Below are positions 62,805 through 64,000 of a stretch of DNA of 64,000 bases, one piece after another (within the stretch, counting starts at the first letter, position 1; each line of letters starts with the position of its first letter). This stretch comes from Brienomyrus brachyistius. Its lineage: Eukaryota > Chordata > Actinopteri > Osteoglossiformes > Mormyridae. The notes beneath the pieces are model-generated. The model was not told the DNA's origin, ran no database searches, and saw only the letters and a list, made by a program, of their open reading frames with translations. The DNA lies in the NCBI RefSeq assembly GCF_023856365.1, contig NC_064548.1, positions 12,511,642-12,575,641 on the forward strand. The letters run 5' to 3'. The translations under genes were made by a program, and so were the position numbers.

Positions 62805-62822
62805 TATTATTATTATTATATA
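62745..62822. repeat. (ATT)n/(AAT)n microsatellite with a palindromic switch
   Basis: ATT repeats switch to AAT and back to ATT, so the tract can fold on itself. It lies immediately beside the SINE-like insertion and probably grew from its target site. Confidence 0.93.
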
Positions 62823-64000
62823 ATTTGTCAATGTTATAATATGACATTATAATGTAGCCTATAAATTGCCACAAAAATGGGCCTTTTGTAGTTTTAACAC
62901 TTGTATACAATTTGAGAACATAATTTGTTCACCAATCAAACTGGCTATGTATTCAGTCACATCCTTTAAAGTGGGCCGGTGAAACACCCCTTATTACCAG
63001 TGGTCACAGCTGTTGCTATCCAGAAAATTTGTTTAACTCAAACAGGGTTCCAGATTGCGTTGTCCCAGAAGCTGAGTTGCTGGTCTAAATGTTGTTTTGT
63101 GGGCAGACATGAACCCCTTAGACCATCTCAGTAATGAACAATTCATAGAGAAATACAGATTATACAATAAGCCTCTTTGATCTGGTGCATGATAATATGG
63201 AATGTGGAACACACCGGAACTTTGCCCTGAGTCCCACTCTGTACCCTCTGACAGCTCTCTTTTATTAACTGTTGGTGAAGCATTGCTGCGGCTTCCAAAA
63301 TTCTGCATGCATGGACTATTGCACCATGTCAACTACAAACAATTTGCTTTTCATGACAATAAAATTGGCTTCCATGCCATTGAAGGCACACCTGGCCTTG
63401 TAGGTGCAGCAGATGACCGCTCCGGTCATCCCCGTTCGTACTTCCAGCCTCTCGACTCCCATCTGCACCCGTCAAAAAAGGTTCTCGACCGTAAATGTCG
63501 AAATTCTATGCAACCATCAAGGACTTTGTACAGATGTGGCCAAGTGGGCTGTGAGAAAGCATGATGCTTATCTGGTCCAGCTATGGAGTGTGTGAGACCT
63601 GAAGCTGGGAAAGGGTGTACTGAAGAGGCGGGTTGGGGTGAAATGGATGGAAGCTCATTTGGTGACACATGCACCCCTGCAGGAGCTCCTCAGCAGTTCT
63701 GACTTGTTATCTTCTCGCCTCCTCACCCTTTATTTTGGCAACACTGGGAAATTCATGCCATCTTTTTCTGACGTCGCTGCCAGATCTTCTTTGGGCATCA
63801 CACACACATATTTTCTATAAAATCCCATCCTATGTTTTTCCTCCTTGGAATTGCATCGGCTTCCAAACTTAATTCCGGCCGCCTCCTCTATAAGTTGCTT
63901 TGACTTTTCCTCTGGGAACTTTTATTTCCTTTTTATGTTGCTGCTCGCAGTTGTTCTGTTTTCCAAGAAAGTTACATCACGGTTTGAGCCCACTTATAGA

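Larger units (their letters stand above)
62100..64000 (+). mobile_element. Decayed PIF/Harbinger transposon, copy D, reaching the window end
   Basis: The 5' module starts near 62125 (ggaggagccagcaaagtact) and is interrupted by a SINE-like insertion (62389-62743). The N-terminal transposase segment is at 63080-63165 (latter part deleted). The central segment FHAIEGTPGLVGAADDRS (63345-63425) has lost the VDG motif. The usual C-terminal segment is replaced by unrelated sequence, followed by the shared 3' module (63885-64000). It may continue past the window. Confidence 0.65.

Overview
This window is most of a HoxD cluster from a ray-finned fish, probably a teleost. Seven two-exon Hox genes all lie on the minus strand in collinear order. 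From low to high coordinate they are hoxd3, hoxd4, hoxd9, hoxd10, hoxd11, hoxd12 and hoxd13. Each was assigned by its N-terminal exon as well as its homeodomain (for example the Hoxd10 N-terminus [19 protein letters not shown], the Hoxd3 C-terminus APKLTHL and the Hoxd12 start MCDRNFLSS). Every intron interrupts its gene after the first base of a codon, and all seven spliced frames stay open. The fish origin is suggested by compact intergenic spacing, absence of hoxd8 (the gene set matches teleost HoxDa), PIF/Harbinger copies and a fish-type dispersed retroelement. I cannot name the species or decide between the Da and Db teleost duplicates; hoxd1 would lie left of the window.

Layout: 1-3.3 kb is gene-free 3' flank. 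hoxd3 is at 3.3-5.35 kb, with a strong upstream non-coding exon at 8.4 kb and a candidate distal promoter near 13.4 kb. hoxd4 is at 16.7-17.9 kb. mir-10b is at 19.0 kb on the same strand. From 19 to 29.7 kb, where hoxd8 would be expected, there is no coding gene, but two G-box sites and two CTCF-like motifs occur. hoxd9 (29.7-30.8), hoxd10 (33.6-35.5), hoxd11 (40.7-42.0), hoxd12 (46.7-47.7) and hoxd13 (51.8-53.4) follow. Between hoxd12 and hoxd13 lies a GC-richer block with a CTCF-like motif and two nuclear-receptor half-sites. Beyond hoxd13, from about 54.9 kb to the window end, there are four decayed head-to-tail PIF/Harbinger transposon copies. One carries a nested MITE with TAA target duplications and another carries a SINE-like insertion with a 9-bp duplication. 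Evx2, usually next to hoxd13, is not found in the 10.6 kb present.

The genes encode homeodomain transcription factors that pattern the body axis, fins and urogenital tract; mir-10b is a co-expressed posttranscriptional regulator. Points of most interest: a G-box (CACGTG) 85-185 bp upstream of six of the seven start codons with a one-base variant at the seventh; divergently oriented CTCF-like motifs as expected for a HoxD domain boundary; an orphan G-box/CTCF pair where hoxd8 is missing; a short, diverged Hoxd13 with only four residues after its homeodomain; and the missing Evx2 beside a transposon cluster. All functional statements come from family knowledge, and no database search or computation was run.
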